Shown in pieces: positions 44,314 through 53,796 of a stretch of DNA of 64,000 bases (positions are counted from its first letter, which is position 1; every line of letters starts with the position of its first letter). The stretch is from Chlorobiota bacterium (GTDB lineage Bacteria; Bacteroidota; Ignavibacteria; OLB7). Location: the NCBI GenBank assembly GCA_028287785.1, contig JAQBOZ010000027.1, positions 124,001 through 188,000 of the forward strand, in the 5' to 3' direction. Made by a program: the position numbers and the translations under genes. Below the pieces are notes generated by a model. It had not been told where the DNA came from, ran no database searches, and worked only from the letters and a program-made list of their open reading frames with translations.

Positions 44314-46872
44314 TCAGCTTATCTCGCTTTCCCCTTCGTCATCGCCGCCTTCGGCCTGCCCGTTGCGGCTTGTGTCCTCGCCGACCGTCTCGGTGCGGAC
44401 CATGTTCGGCATGCCGTCGGAGAGCATCGAGAAGGTCTGCTTCAGCGCGTTCGCCAGCTCCGCGAGCCGCCGCTCAACCAGGGAGTTGATGGTCCCCTCG
44501 GGGTAGGCGTCCTGTTCATCGCGCCGCCCGGCCGCCACGCCGGTCAGGATCTCGATTCCCTGGTCGATGGATGAGACGGGGTAGATATGGAACTTCCCAT
44601 CGGCCACGGCCTCCACCACTTCATTGTTCAGCATCAGATCGGGGATATTCTGAATCGGGATCATCACCCCCTGCGTGCCGGTGAGCCCGCGCATGCGGCA
44701 TATCTCGAAGAAGCCCTCGATCTTCTCCTTCACCCCGCCGATCGGCTGAATCTCCCCCCACTGGTTTACCGAGCCGGTTACGGCCAGATCCTGCCGGATC
44801 GGAACGCGGCTCAGCGCGGAGAGAAGGGCATAGACCTCGGTCGATGATGCCGAGTCCCCATCGACGCCGCCGTACGACTGCTCGAAGACGATCGACGCGG
44901 CAAGCGAAAGAGGGCGTTTCTGCGCGAACCTGTAGCGGAAGAACCCGAAGAGGATCATCGCCCCCTTGTTGTAGATGCTGCCGCTGAGCCGCGCCTCCCG
45001 GTCGATGTTGACGATTCCCTGCGCCCCCACCGCCACGGTCGCCGTGATCCGCGTCGGCTTGCCGAAGCTGGTCTGGCCGTAGCTGTAGACCGCCAGGCCG
45101 TTGATCTGCCCGACCCGCCGTCCCTCGGTCGCGATCATCAGCGATCCCTCGATGATCCGCTCCAGCGTCTTCTCCTTCCACATCGCGTTCCGGTCCACCA
45201 TCATCGCATATGCCTTCTCCACGTGATAGCGGCTTACCACCTCGGCGGAATCGCGCTGCGCCCAGAAGCTCGCCTCGCGGAGAAGATCGGCGATGTCGCT
45301 GAATCGGAGGGAGATCTTGGAGGAATTCCCCGCCTTCTCCACGGCATATTCGATGATGGTTGCAACGCTCTCCCTATCGAAATGGAGGAGCTGCTCCTCA
45401 TCCGACATCTTCCTGATGAAGCGGGCATATTCCATCAGGATAGGGTCGGTGCGGTTGATCTCGTAATCGAACTGCGCGTTGATCTTGAAGATCTTCCTGA
45501 AGTCCTCCTCCACGTCGAACAGCCCCTGATAGAGTCGCGAGTCGCCGATCATGATCACCTTCACATTCAGATCGATCGCCTGCGGCTTCATCGCGGATGC
45601 GGCCGGCGTCGATGTCTGGAAGAAGCTCTCGATCGACTGTATCTCCAGCTTTCTGTGGAGCAGCACCCGCTTGAGCGCCTTCCAGACGCCCGGCTCCGAG
45701 AGCGCGTCGGCGGCGTTGATGATCAGATAGCCGCCATCGGCCCGGAGAAGCGCCCCACCCTTGATCCGCGTGAAGTCGGTGGTCCAGTATCCTCCGCGCT
45801 GATCGAACACCCGCTCCAGCGTGCCGAACAGGTTTACGAACGTCGGCGTGGTTTCGATGATGACAGGGCATCCCTCGGTCTTCGTGTTGTCCAGGATCAC
45901 ATTCACTTCGTAGAGCCGGAATGTCTCGTTGGCCTTGCCCGGATCGCCGTTCTCCTCATCATTCTCCTGCTTGAAGCTCTCAAGGTGATCGAGGATATGA
46001 TCGCGCACCGAATCGAGATAGCTTCGGACCTCATCGAACGGGAATTTCGCGCGGACCTCCTCCAGCGTGGACTCCACGTTCATCTGGGCCGACTCGTGTT
46101 CGTACTTCTCGATGGCCTTCTGGAAATCCTGCGAGAGCTTCATCCCGCGCTTCGCGATGACGTACAGGCCGTTCTTGAGCTGGTTGTACTGCTGGCGGAT
46201 TTCGGTGGCCTGTTCCGCCGTGAGCGCCTCCTCCTTCACCAGATTCTCCATCGCCTCGATCGGATACGATTTTTCGTTGATGACCGGCATGATCTCCGGC
46301 TGCACCATGTCGCCGTTCTTCCGCTGCCCCAGCTTGAACCCCTTCGGCTTCAGCGTCTCCTCGAACTCATCGAGCATCGCCCGCTCGCGGCCCTGATAAT
46401 CCTCCACGATCCGGGTTCTGCCGCCACGGAAATTCTCCTCATCGAACATCCTGGCGATCCGCTCGCGGAGGAAACGGACCGCCTCCTTCATCGCGTCATG
46501 GAAGGGGAGCACCCTTCCCTTGGGAAATGTGAGAAGCCGCGGGCAATCGGGGTCGCTGAAATTGTAGACGTAGGCGTAGTCGTGCGGCACGGCGCAGTCC
46601 GGGGTGATCCCCTCAAGGATGTTCTTGATGGTGCTGAGCCGTCCGGTGCCGGCAAGCCCGCTGACGAAGATGTTGTAGCCGGGAGAGAAAATCTCCGCCC
46701 CCAGTTTGAGCGCATCCAGCGCCCGCCGCTGGCCGATGATTCCCTGAAGCGGTTCGATAAAGGCGGTGGAGGGAAAATCGAACATCGTCGGATCGGCGTA
46801 CCAGCGGAGCTGGCTGGTGGGAAGCTCGGGATGCTGCGATGCGGGGACCAGATTGGTTGGGGTATCGGACAT
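44314..46872 (-). CDS. Lon-like ATP-dependent protease (LonB-type, AAA_32 family)
   Basis: 852 aa. The N-terminal region contains IIGQRRALDALKLG and a P-loop-like SGLAGTGRLSTIK in which the usual Lys is Arg, a variant I believe is usual for the AAA_32/LonH-like group. A long helical insert follows (about residues 100-300). The Walker B-like segment is GGYLIINAADAL. The C-terminal Lon proteolytic domain has the Ser in GGVDGDSASSTE (near 675) and the Lys in PIGGVKEKIEGF (near 715), forming the Ser-Lys dyad. Such proteases degrade damaged or regulatory proteins. The last 40 residues are acidic and low-complexity. It is divergent from the biotin operon across the second mobile repeat. Confidence 0.92.
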   Translation of the reverse strand: MSDTPTNLVPASQHPELPTSQLRWYADPTMFDFPSTAFIEPLQGIIGQRRALDALKLGAEIFSPGYNIFVSGLAGTGRLSTIKNILEGITPDCAVPHDYAYVYNFSDPDCPRLLTFPKGRVLPFHDAMKEAVRFLRERIARMFDEENFRGGRTRIVEDYQGRERAMLDEFEETLKPKGFKLGQRKNGDMVQPEIMPVINEKSYPIEAMENLVKEEALTAEQATEIRQQYNQLKNGLYVIAKRGMKLSQDFQKAIEKYEHESAQMNVESTLEEVRAKFPFDEVRSYLDSVRDHILDHLESFKQENDEENGDPGKANETFRLYEVNVILDNTKTEGCPVIIETTPTFVNLFGTLERVFDQRGGYWTTDFTRIKGGALLRADGGYLIINAADALSEPGVWKALKRVLLHRKLEIQSIESFFQTSTPAASAMKPQAIDLNVKVIMIGDSRLYQGLFDVEEDFRKIFKINAQFDYEINRTDPILMEYARFIRKMSDEEQLLHFDRESVATIIEYAVEKAGNSSKISLRFSDIADLLREASFWAQRDSAEVVSRYHVEKAYAMMVDRNAMWKEKTLERIIEGSLMIATEGRRVGQINGLAVYSYGQTSFGKPTRITATVAVGAQGIVNIDREARLSGSIYNKGAMILFGFFRYRFAQKRPLSLAASIVFEQSYGGVDGDSASSTEVYALLSALSRVPIRQDLAVTGSVNQWGEIQPIGGVKEKIEGFFEICRMRGLTGTQGVMIPIQNIPDLMLNNEVVEAVADGKFHIYPVSSIDQGIEILTGVAAGRRDEQDAYPEGTINSLVERRLAELANALKQTFSMLSDGMPNMVRTETVGEDTSRNGQAEGGDDEGESEIS

Positions 46873-46993
46873 GTGGAAATTCCAGTATCGTTAGCCGAAA
46901 ATTCGCGTGCGCGCGACCGACCGCGCCTGTCGGCGTTGCCGAATCGAATAATACTACTCCTCGATATCCCCAACAAACAATGTGCTCGAATCG

Positions 46994-47286
46994 GTCGTGA
47001 CTCAGTTTAAATCCAGTCCTCCGGTTGATAGCACCATGATCCATCGACGATCTTCTCTTCAAGCTCCGTCAGGAGCGCGCCGGTTGTAGCAACGATGCCT
47101 CCGTTTCCCACGCAAGCTCCATCGGAGCGTACCATTCTGCCGGCATGCGAGGATGATACGCTCCGATGGAGCTTGAAATCATGAAGCGTGGCGATGCTGC
47201 AACCGGCACGCCCCGATGCGGCTGGGAAGCCGAATGCCGAATATGACTCCGGGCATCATCCACAGCATCTCAACCTGAGTCACTAC
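46994..47286. mobile_element. Palindromic repeat element, copy 2, flanked by 9-bp direct repeats
   Basis: A 293-bp block related to 11126-11435. It begins GTCGTGACTCAG and ends CTGAGTCACTAC (12-bp terminal inverted repeat with one mismatch). GCTCGAATC occurs at 46984-46992 just before it and at 47287-47295 just after it, consistent with a 9-bp target-site duplication. Inside, CAAGCTCCATCGGAGCGTA (47113-47131) is perfectly complementary to 47157-47175, and CCGGTTG(t)AGCA is complementary to TGCTGCAACCGG, so the whole element can fold as one long hairpin. No transposase is encoded. It separates the divergent Lon-like and bioB genes. Confidence 0.82.
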
Positions 47287-47406
47287 GCTCGAATCCTCCC
47301 CCGGCGCTGCCTGTTTTGAGCGCGGTAGCAGATCGTAATGAAGTGGATGCATCATCCGATGTAAATTCGCCGATTCTTGAACGGTCAACTCCCAATTATC
47401 AACCCC

Positions 47407-48402
47407 ATGCCGATCAGAAACGACTGGACCATCGAGGAGATCGCTGATCTCTACCGAACCCCATTGCTCACGCTCGTCTCCCGTGCATCCGCCGTTCATG
47501 CGGCCATGCATACCTACGAGGAGATCCAGTGCTGCACGCTCCTCTCGATCAAAACCGGGGGCTGTCCCGAGGATTGCTCCTACTGCCCGCAGGCAGCCCG
47601 CTACGATACCGGGCTGGGAGCGGAGAAGCTGATGGATGCCGATCTGGTGATCGATGCGGCCCGCAATGCCCGCGATGCGGGGGCCACAAGGTTCTGCATG
47701 GGGGCCGCCTGGCGCGAGGTCCGCGACAACTCCGATTTCGATCGCGTGCTGGAGATGGTCCGCGGCGTCGGCGGGCTGGGGCTGGAAGTCTGCTGCACGC
47801 TCGGGATGCTCACCGCCGCTCAGGCGGAGCGGCTTGCCGATGCCGGGCTCCACGCCTACAATCACAACCTCGATACCTCCCGATCCTTCTACGAGAAAGT
47901 GATCTCGACCCGCGAGTACGATGACCGGCTTGCCACCATCGACAATGTGCGGAAGGCGGGGATCACCGTATGCAGCGGCGGCATCATAGGCATGGGGGAG
48001 AGCGAGATGGACAGGATCGCGTTTCTTCATACGCTCGCCACGCTCCGTCCCCACCCGGAAAGCGTCCCGATCAACGCGCTGGTGCCGGTCCCCGGAACCC
48101 CGCTGGGCGAACAACCGCCGATCGATCCGTTCGAGCTTGTGCGGATGATCGCCTGCGCCCGCATCCTGATGCCGGAGGCCAGGGTCCGTCTCAGCGCCGG
48201 CCGCCTCTCCCTCAGCAACGAGGCGCAGGCGCTGGCGTTCCTGGCGGGCGCCAATTCCATCTTCACCGGCGAGCGTCTGCTCACCACGCCCAATCCATCG
48301 GAGAATGCCGATGAGGGGCTGCTGCGAACGCTGGGGGTGAAGCCGATGCCGCCGCACGGCGTGGAGTTCTCGATCACCGAACCGATCGCCGGGGAACGAT
48401 GA
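47407..48402 (+). CDS. bioB: Biotin synthase
   Basis: 331 aa radical-SAM enzyme inserting sulfur into dethiobiotin. The [4Fe-4S] motif is CPEDCSYC (CxxxCxxC). The companion [2Fe-2S] ligands fit the Cys in RFCMGAAWR, the ones in EVCCTLGML and the Arg in [21 protein letters not shown] and [11 protein letters not shown] are typical. I start at MPIRNDWT; an in-frame Met ten codons earlier is less conserved. The stop overlaps the bioF start by 4 bases, the first of a chain of overlaps. YgfZ, encoded in the same window, often supports this enzyme class. Confidence 0.97.
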   Translation: MPIRNDWTIEEIADLYRTPLLTLVSRASAVHAAMHTYEEIQCCTLLSIKTGGCPEDCSYCPQAARYDTGLGAEKLMDADLVIDAARNARDAGATRFCMGAAWREVRDNSDFDRVLEMVRGVGGLGLEVCCTLGMLTAAQAERLADAGLHAYNHNLDTSRSFYEKVISTREYDDRLATIDNVRKAGITVCSGGIIGMGESEMDRIAFLHTLATLRPHPESVPINALVPVPGTPLGEQPPIDPFELVRMIACARILMPEARVRLSAGRLSLSNEAQALAFLAGANSIFTGERLLTTPNPSENADEGLLRTLGVKPMPPHGVEFSITEPIAGER

Positions 48403-49541
48403 GCGGGCTTCTCGAACGGCTGAGGAGCGATCTGGAGACGCTGGATGCCGGTCATCGCCGGCGCGGGCTCCGGCGTCCAGGGGGAATCGACTGCTCGTCG
48501 AACGATTATCTGGGGATCGGCGGCCATCCGGCTGTTCGCGCCGCGATTGTCGCGGCCGCGGCGGCGGGCGTGCCGGCGGGATCGGGAGGGTCGCGCCTTC
48601 TCTCCGGCAATCACGAAGAGCACGAGCGGGCGGAGTCGCTGTTCGCGGGTTACGTTGGGCGTGAGCGGTCGCTGCTCTTCGGCTCAGGCTATGCCGCAAA
48701 TCTTGCGCTCCTGTCGGCGCTTCCCGGCCGGCACGATCTTATCCTGCTCGATGCTGGCGCTCACGCATCGTTGAAGGAGGGAGCCCGCGCATCGCTGGCC
48801 GCGAAGCGAACCTTCCGTCACAACGATGCCGCCGATCTGGAAACGATGCTTCGCGATCGTCAGGCATTCCGGGATGTCTTCGTGGTGGCGGAGGGTGTGT
48901 ACAGCATGGATGGCGATCGCGCTCCGCTCGGCGCGCTGGCCCGGATCGCCGCGGAGCGGAACGCGCATCTTGTCGTCGATGAGGCGCATGCCACCGGCCT
49001 GTATGGAGCGCGGCTCCGGGGCGTTCATGAGCTGGAGGGGATTACGCCGCTTGCCACCGTGCATCCGTGCGGCAAGGCGCTGGGATCGTCCGGCGCGTTC
49101 ATCGCCGCCGACGCTCCGGTCATCGATTATCTGATCAACCACGCCCGGCCGTTTCTCTTCAGCACCGCCCCGCCGCCGATTCAGGTTGCCGGCCTTATCG
49201 CCGCGCTGGAGCTTCTTGCGTCGATGGCCGATCGCGCCGCTGAACTTCTGGGGCTTGCCGCCCGGTTCCGCGCGCGTCTGGAGGATCTTTCCCGATGGCG
49301 GATCATCCCATCGGACAGCCCCATCATCCCGATCATCACCGGCTCCGACCAGAGCGCCGTCCGCGCCGCCGCGATGATTCAGGAGGATGGCTTCGACCTC
49401 CGTCCGATACGGCCGCCGACCGTTCCCGCCGGAACATCACGCCTCCGCGTTTCGCTCACCGTCGGCATGAGCCCCGGTGATTGCGATCGTCTTGCCGCGG
49501 TCATTCTCGACGCGGAACGGAAGCTGGAGGATATCGCGTGA
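48399..49541 (+). CDS. bioF: 8-amino-7-oxononanoate synthase
   Basis: 380 aa PLP enzyme of the alpha-oxoamine synthase family, condensing pimeloyl-ACP or -CoA with alanine. Visible: [67 protein letters not shown], the PLP-facing [11 protein letters not shown], and the Schiff-base Lys in [12 protein letters not shown], where most homologues have TxGKA. The C-terminal [17 protein letters not shown] is standard. Overlaps at both ends (ATGA with bioB, GTGA with bioD) indicate translational coupling. Confidence 0.96.
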   Translation: MSGLLERLRSDLETLDAGHRRRGLRRPGGIDCSSNDYLGIGGHPAVRAAIVAAAAAGVPAGSGGSRLLSGNHEEHERAESLFAGYVGRERSLLFGSGYAANLALLSALPGRHDLILLDAGAHASLKEGARASLAAKRTFRHNDAADLETMLRDRQAFRDVFVVAEGVYSMDGDRAPLGALARIAAERNAHLVVDEAHATGLYGARLRGVHELEGITPLATVHPCGKALGSSGAFIAADAPVIDYLINHARPFLFSTAPPPIQVAGLIAALELLASMADRAAELLGLAARFRARLEDLSRWRIIPSDSPIIPIITGSDQSAVRAAAMIQEDGFDLRPIRPPTVPAGTSRLRVSLTVGMSPGDCDRLAAVILDAERKLEDIA

Positions 49542-50191
49542 GCGCGATCCGGGGTTCCCGCGGCATTATCGTAACCGGCACCGATACGGGAGTCGGGAAG
49601 ACCGTGCTGTCGGCGATGCTGGCGCTTGCGCTGGATGGATGGTACTGGAAGCCGGTGCAGTCAGGGCTGGAGGAGGAAACCGACACCGACGCGGTGATCC
49701 GCATGACCGGGCTCCCCGCCTCCCGCGCTCTGCCGGAGGCCTATCGTCTCACCCGCCCTCTGTCGCCCGATCAGTCGGCGGCGCACGATGGCGTGGCGAT
49801 CGACCCCGAGCGCCTGAACCCGCCGCGCGCCGGTGGGGCTCTTGTGATCGAGGGGGCCGGCGGGCTGATGGTGCCTCTCAACGACAGCCTGCTTCAGATC
49901 GATCTGTTCGCGTCGTGGGGATTTCCGGTGGTGCTGGCGGCGCGATCCGGGCTGGGGACGTTGAATCATACGCTCCTCTCGGTGGAGGCGCTTCGGCTGC
50001 GCGGCGTGGCGACCTGCGGCATCGTGATGATCGGCCCGGAGAACGTGGGGAACAGAAGCTCGCTCGAACGGCTGGCCGGCGTGCCGGTGCTTGGGGCGAT
50101 TCCGCCGCTGCCGCGGATCGATCGCGAAACGCTGATTGCCGCCTACCACAACGGCATCCTTCCGGTGGAACAATGGAGATGCATGGCATGA
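49538..50191 (+). CDS. bioD: ATP-dependent dethiobiotin synthetase
   Basis: 217 aa. P-loop GTDTGVGKT at the N terminus, KPVQSGL with the carbamate-binding Lys, EGAGGLMVPLN and GTLNHTLLSVEALR are all family motifs. It closes the ureido ring of dethiobiotin using CO2 and ATP. The start is GTG, overlapping the bioF stop, with GGAGG seven bases upstream. The frame further upstream is only the bioF shadow. The stop overlaps the bioA ATG (ATGA). Confidence 0.95.
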   Translation: MSAIRGSRGIIVTGTDTGVGKTVLSAMLALALDGWYWKPVQSGLEEETDTDAVIRMTGLPASRALPEAYRLTRPLSPDQSAAHDGVAIDPERLNPPRAGGALVIEGAGGLMVPLNDSLLQIDLFASWGFPVVLAARSGLGTLNHTLLSVEALRLRGVATCGIVMIGPENVGNRSSLERLAGVPVLGAIPPLPRIDRETLIAAYHNGILPVEQWRCMA

Positions 50192-51489
50192 TGGATGAAA
50201 CGAGCATCGGCGGCGCGCCCGGCGGATGGGTGGAGATGGATCGGCGGCATGTCTGGCATCCCTACACGCAGATGCTCGCCGCGCCCGCGCCCGTGCCGAT
50301 CGCGCGCGGCGAGGGGGCCTATCTGATCACCGGCGACGGCAGGCGGATTCTGGACGCGATCTCCTCCTGGTGGGTGACGCTTCACGGGCATTGCCATCCG
50401 CATATCGTCTCGGCGATCGCGCGGCAGGCGGCGGAGCTGGAGCAGGTGATCTTCGCCGGCTTCACGCACCAGCCGGCGGCGCGTCTGGCATCGGAGCTGG
50501 CGGGAATCCTCCCCGGCGATATCGACAGAGTCTTCTACAGCGACGATGGCTCCACGGCGGTGGAGATCGCCCTGAAGATGTGCATCGGCCTCTGGGCGAA
50601 CCGCGGCGAGCGGCGCGGCAGGTTTCTGGCCCTGGAGGATGCCTATCATGGCGATACCTTCGGGGCGATGGCCGTCAGCGAGCGCTCGGTCTTTACGCGA
50701 CAGTTCAGCGCGCTCCTGTTCGACGTGACGCGCCTTCCGTTTCCCGCCGATGGCGAGCCGGAGGAGCGATTTCTCACGGCGGCGGCGGATGAGCTTCGGA
50801 AGGGGGATGTGGCCGGCGTGATCGTGGAGCCGCTGATCCTCGGAGCCGGGGGGATGCGCCCCTGGAGCCCCGGCGCGCTGGCGCGTCTGGCAGCGCTCTG
50901 CCGGGCAAACGGTGTTCCCCTGATCGCCGACGAGGTGATGACCGGGTTCGGGCGCACCGGGACGATGTTCGCGGTGGAACGGGCGGAAATCGTCCCCGAC
51001 ATCATCTGTCTTTCCAAGGGGCTGAGCGGGGGCTTTCTGCCGTTCGCCGTTACCGCCTGCCGGCCGTGGATCTACGAGGCCTTTCTCAGCGATGATCGCT
51101 CCAGGGCGCTGTTTCACGGCCACTCCTTTACCGCCAACCCGCTCGGCTGCGCGGCGGCTCTGGCAAGCCTTGAGCTGTTCCGAACCGAGCCGGTGATGGA
51201 GCGGATCGCGTCGATCGAGGCGGTGCATCGCGAGCGGATGGCGGCGCTTGCGGCGTCCGGCGCCGTTGCCGATGCCCGGGTGCTGGGGACGATCGCGGCG
51301 TTCAACCTCCGATCCGACACCACCGGATATCTCAGCAACGCGGCCGCGCGCATCGTACGCCGGGGATTCGAGCGGGGATTTCTTCTCCGCCCGCTCGGCG
51401 ATGTGGTTTATATCATGCCTCCATACTGTACATCTTCCCATGATCTCCATCGACTCCATGACTTCCTTGCCGATGAGCTTTCAGACTGA
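50188..51489 (+). CDS. bioA: Adenosylmethionine--8-amino-7-oxononanoate aminotransferase
   Basis: 433 aa class III PLP aminotransferase making 7,8-diaminopelargonate. Motifs: RRHVWHPYTQM at the N terminus, SSWWVTLHGHCHPHI, FYSDDGSTAVEIALKM, LEDAYHGDTFGAMAVSE, the PLP-binding IADEVMTGFGRTGTMFA, the Schiff-base Lys in ICLSKGLSGG, and HGHSFTANPLGCAAA. The WWV and YHGDT segments point to SAM-using BioA rather than a lysine-using BioK. The ATG overlaps the bioD stop. An upstream in-frame ATG at 50173 is possible. Its end overlaps the next gene by 17 bases. Confidence 0.95.
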   Translation: MMDETSIGGAPGGWVEMDRRHVWHPYTQMLAAPAPVPIARGEGAYLITGDGRRILDAISSWWVTLHGHCHPHIVSAIARQAAELEQVIFAGFTHQPAARLASELAGILPGDIDRVFYSDDGSTAVEIALKMCIGLWANRGERRGRFLALEDAYHGDTFGAMAVSERSVFTRQFSALLFDVTRLPFPADGEPEERFLTAAADELRKGDVAGVIVEPLILGAGGMRPWSPGALARLAALCRANGVPLIADEVMTGFGRTGTMFAVERAEIVPDIICLSKGLSGGFLPFAVTACRPWIYEAFLSDDRSRALFHGHSFTANPLGCAAALASLELFRTEPVMERIASIEAVHRERMAALAASGAVADARVLGTIAAFNLRSDTTGYLSNAAARIVRRGFERGFLLRPLGDVVYIMPPYCTSSHDLHRLHDFLADELSD

Positions 51490-52168
51490 ACCCGATGCCG
51501 ACGAGCTGACGCTGCGGGGGGCGTTCGAGGCGTGGCTGCGGGAGGCGGTGCGCGTTCCCCTGCTGCATCTCAGGCTGGCGAACACCCTTTCGATGCTCGA
51601 GCATATCGGCTCGGTGAAGATCGCGCGGACGCAGGCCGGGAACCGCATCACTGCCCGGACGCTCCGGCATCTGGCCGAGGAGACGCGGCACGCGCAGGTG
51701 TTGAAGCGGATTGTTCACGGCATCGACCCCGGTGCCGCGCCTGATTATGACGATCGGTGGCTGCTTGCCGGTCCAACGGCTCGCGGGTATTTCGCGCGAC
51801 TGGATGCCTCCGTCCGTGGCGTTACGCGGGGAATGGCGGGGGATGGGGGGGAGGCCGCATACCTGCTGGTGACATGGCTGGTGGAACTGCGCGCGGCGTG
51901 GCTCTACCCGGTCTATCAGTCGGCGATGGATGATGCGGGCGTCCGGTTCTCGGTGCGCGGGATCATCGGCGAGGAGGACCGGCATCTGGAGGAGGTGGAG
52001 GAGGCGATGAAGCGGCTTGGCCTTGCCGGGGATATCTCGTTGCCGGGGTTGCTTCATGAGGAGCGGTCATGGTTCCGGAGGCTGGCAACGGCGATGATGA
52101 ACGATGCGGGCCGGGATCTTCCCGATGCATCAGCCGGCGATCGATCGGCCCTCGGGGCATTCCGCTGA
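51473..52168 (+). CDS. Ferritin-like diiron-site protein at the end of the biotin operon
   Basis: 231 aa, helical, no signal peptide. I do not recognise the family by name. Numbered from MSFQTEP, it has a complete ferritin-like di-metal carboxylate pattern: Glu43 (SMLEHIG), Glu70-x-x-His73 (LAEETRHAQ), Glu138 (WLVELRAAW) and Glu168-x-x-His171 (IGEEDRHLEE). That is one E, one ExxH, one E and one ExxH on four helices, as in rubrerythrin, ribonucleotide reductase R2 and diiron oxygenases. The start overlaps the bioA end by 17 bases (51440 and 51458 are alternative in-frame starts), so it is very likely co-translated with bioA. The operon has no recognisable bioC, bioH, bioI, bioW or bioZ, which makes a role in making or trimming the pimeloyl precursor an attractive but untested idea. 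Other options are iron storage, oxygen protection of BioB, or an unrelated hydroxylase. Confidence 0.7.
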   Translation: MSFQTEPDADELTLRGAFEAWLREAVRVPLLHLRLANTLSMLEHIGSVKIARTQAGNRITARTLRHLAEETRHAQVLKRIVHGIDPGAAPDYDDRWLLAGPTARGYFARLDASVRGVTRGMAGDGGEAAYLLVTWLVELRAAWLYPVYQSAMDDAGVRFSVRGIIGEEDRHLEEVEEAMKRLGLAGDISLPGLLHEERSWFRRLATAMMNDAGRDLPDASAGDRSALGAFR

Positions 52169-52317
52169 ACATTGGTTCGTGATGGCCTTTTACGCTACTT
52201 TTGCCCTTCGTGTCGCTTCGGCCGCTGGATGGAGGGGGGAAGCATCCCCCGTCCGATCTCCCCGATTTCATCGCGGAGCCGGCCGCCGATCGTGAACTTA
52301 CCAACAACCGAACAGCA

Positions 52318-53727
52318 ATGGCTCTTTCACTCGATACTATCGTTTCGCTCGCCAAGAGGCGCGGTTTCATCTTCCAGTCATCCGAGATCTACGGGGGGCT
52401 GAACGGCTGCTGGGATTACGGCCCTCTCGGCGTCGAGCTTCTCAGGAACATCAAGGAATCATGGTGGCGCGAGATGACCTATCGCGATGACATCGAGGGG
52501 CTCGACGCGTCGATCCTGATGCACCCGCGCGTCTGGGAGGCATCGGGTCATGTGCAGAGCTTCTCCGATCCGATGATCGACAACAAGACCAGCAAGGTCC
52601 GCCATCGCGCTGATCATCTGATCGAGGGGGAGATCGAGAAGCTGCGGAAGAAGGGGCGGACCGACAGGGCGGATGAGCTGCAGGCCAAGCTGGATGCGGC
52701 CGGGGACCCCGCCGCGCTCTTCCAGTTGATTCTGGATAACGAGATCAAGGACCCGGTGAGCGGCACATCGGACTGGACCGAGGTGCGCCAGTTCAACCTG
52801 ATGTTCAAGACGCATATCGGCCCGCTGGAGGAGACCGCATCGGTTGTGTATCTGCGGCCGGAGACGGCGCAGGGGATCTTCGTGAACTTCAACAATGTGC
52901 TCCAGTCCTCGCGGCAGAAGATCCCGTTCGGGATCGGGCAGATCGGCAAATCCTTCCGCAACGAGATCAACACCAAGAACTTCCTCTTCCGCACGCGGGA
53001 GTTCGAGCAGATGGAGATGCAGTTTTTCGTGAAGCCGGGGGAGGATGAGAAGTGGTACGAATACTGGCGCGAGCAGCGCTGGAACTGGTTTCGTGATCTC
53101 GGGATGACGATGGAGAAGCTCCGGATGAAGCCGCACGCAAAGCTGGCGCATTACGCAAAGGCCGCGGTCGATATCGAGTACGAGTTTCCGTTTGGCTGGG
53201 GAGAGCTGGAGGGAATCCATAACCGGAGCGATTTCGACCTGAGCCGCCACACTGAGTATTCCGGCAAGAAGCTGGAGTACTACGAGGAGGCCACCAAGGA
53301 GCGCTTCGTCCCGTACGTGATCGAAACCGCCGTCGGCGCATCGCGCTCCACGATGGCGTTCCTGACCGATGCCTATCGGGAGGAGGAGGTCAACGGGGAG
53401 ACGCGGACGGTGCTTCGCTTCCATCCGAAGCTGGCGCCCTATAAGCTGGCCGTGCTGCCGCTGATAAACAGGGACGGCATGCCGGAGTTTGCAACGAAGC
53501 TCTACCACGATGTACAGCGGAAGTTCAAGACCTTCTATGATACATCGGGCGCCGTCGGCCGCCGTTACAGACGTCAGGATGAGGCGGGAACCCCCTTCTG
53601 CACCACGATCGACGGGCAGACGCTGGAGGATGGAACCGTCACCGTGCGCGATCGCGATTCGATGGAGCAGATCCGCATCCCGGCTGATGGAATCATGGGA
53701 TATATCCAGGAGAAAATCGGCGGATAG
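52318..53727 (+). CDS. glyS: Glycyl-tRNA synthetase, alpha2 (single-chain) type
   Basis: 469 aa class II synthetase. Motifs: SLAKRRGFIFQSSEIYGGLNGCWDYGPLG, class II motif 2 in GIGQIGKSFRNEINTKNFLFRTREFEQMEM, YLRPETAQGIFVNF, EFPFGWGELEGIHNRSDFDL, and motif 3 with IETAVGASRSTMAFL. The C-terminal anticodon-binding domain begins FHPKLAPYKLAVLPL and ends in EQIRIPADGIMGYI. This is the archaeal/eukaryote-like dimeric form rather than the GlyQ/GlyS tetramer. I begin at MALSLDTI; 39 upstream in-frame codons are not conserved. A strong terminator follows. Confidence 0.96.
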   Translation: MALSLDTIVSLAKRRGFIFQSSEIYGGLNGCWDYGPLGVELLRNIKESWWREMTYRDDIEGLDASILMHPRVWEASGHVQSFSDPMIDNKTSKVRHRADHLIEGEIEKLRKKGRTDRADELQAKLDAAGDPAALFQLILDNEIKDPVSGTSDWTEVRQFNLMFKTHIGPLEETASVVYLRPETAQGIFVNFNNVLQSSRQKIPFGIGQIGKSFRNEINTKNFLFRTREFEQMEMQFFVKPGEDEKWYEYWREQRWNWFRDLGMTMEKLRMKPHAKLAHYAKAAVDIEYEFPFGWGELEGIHNRSDFDLSRHTEYSGKKLEYYEEATKERFVPYVIETAVGASRSTMAFLTDAYREEEVNGETRTVLRFHPKLAPYKLAVLPLINRDGMPEFATKLYHDVQRKFKTFYDTSGAVGRRYRRQDEAGTPFCTTIDGQTLEDGTVTVRDRDSMEQIRIPADGIMGYIQEKIGG

Positions 53728-53765
53728 CCGGCGATAATCCTGAGAAACATTGACCTGGATTAATG

Positions 53766-53796
53766 AAGGGGAGCGTCTTTGGGCGCTCCCCTTTTT
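53766..53796 (+). terminator. Rho-independent terminator after glycyl-tRNA synthetase
   Basis: AAGGGGAGCG pairs with CGCTCCCC followed by TTTTT, with an 8-base loop. It begins 38 bases after the stop. Confidence 0.92.

Noticed and set aside
47341-47406. BirA operator in front of bioB
   Set aside because: TTGAACGGTCAAC and TTATCAACC nearby recall BirA half-sites but do not form a properly spaced inverted pair, and the gene order gives no BirA. Not supported enough to annotate.
49477-50187. Long N-terminal extension fused to bioA
   Set aside because: The frame runs through bioD out of phase. bioD has complete motifs and its stop overlaps the bioA ATG.
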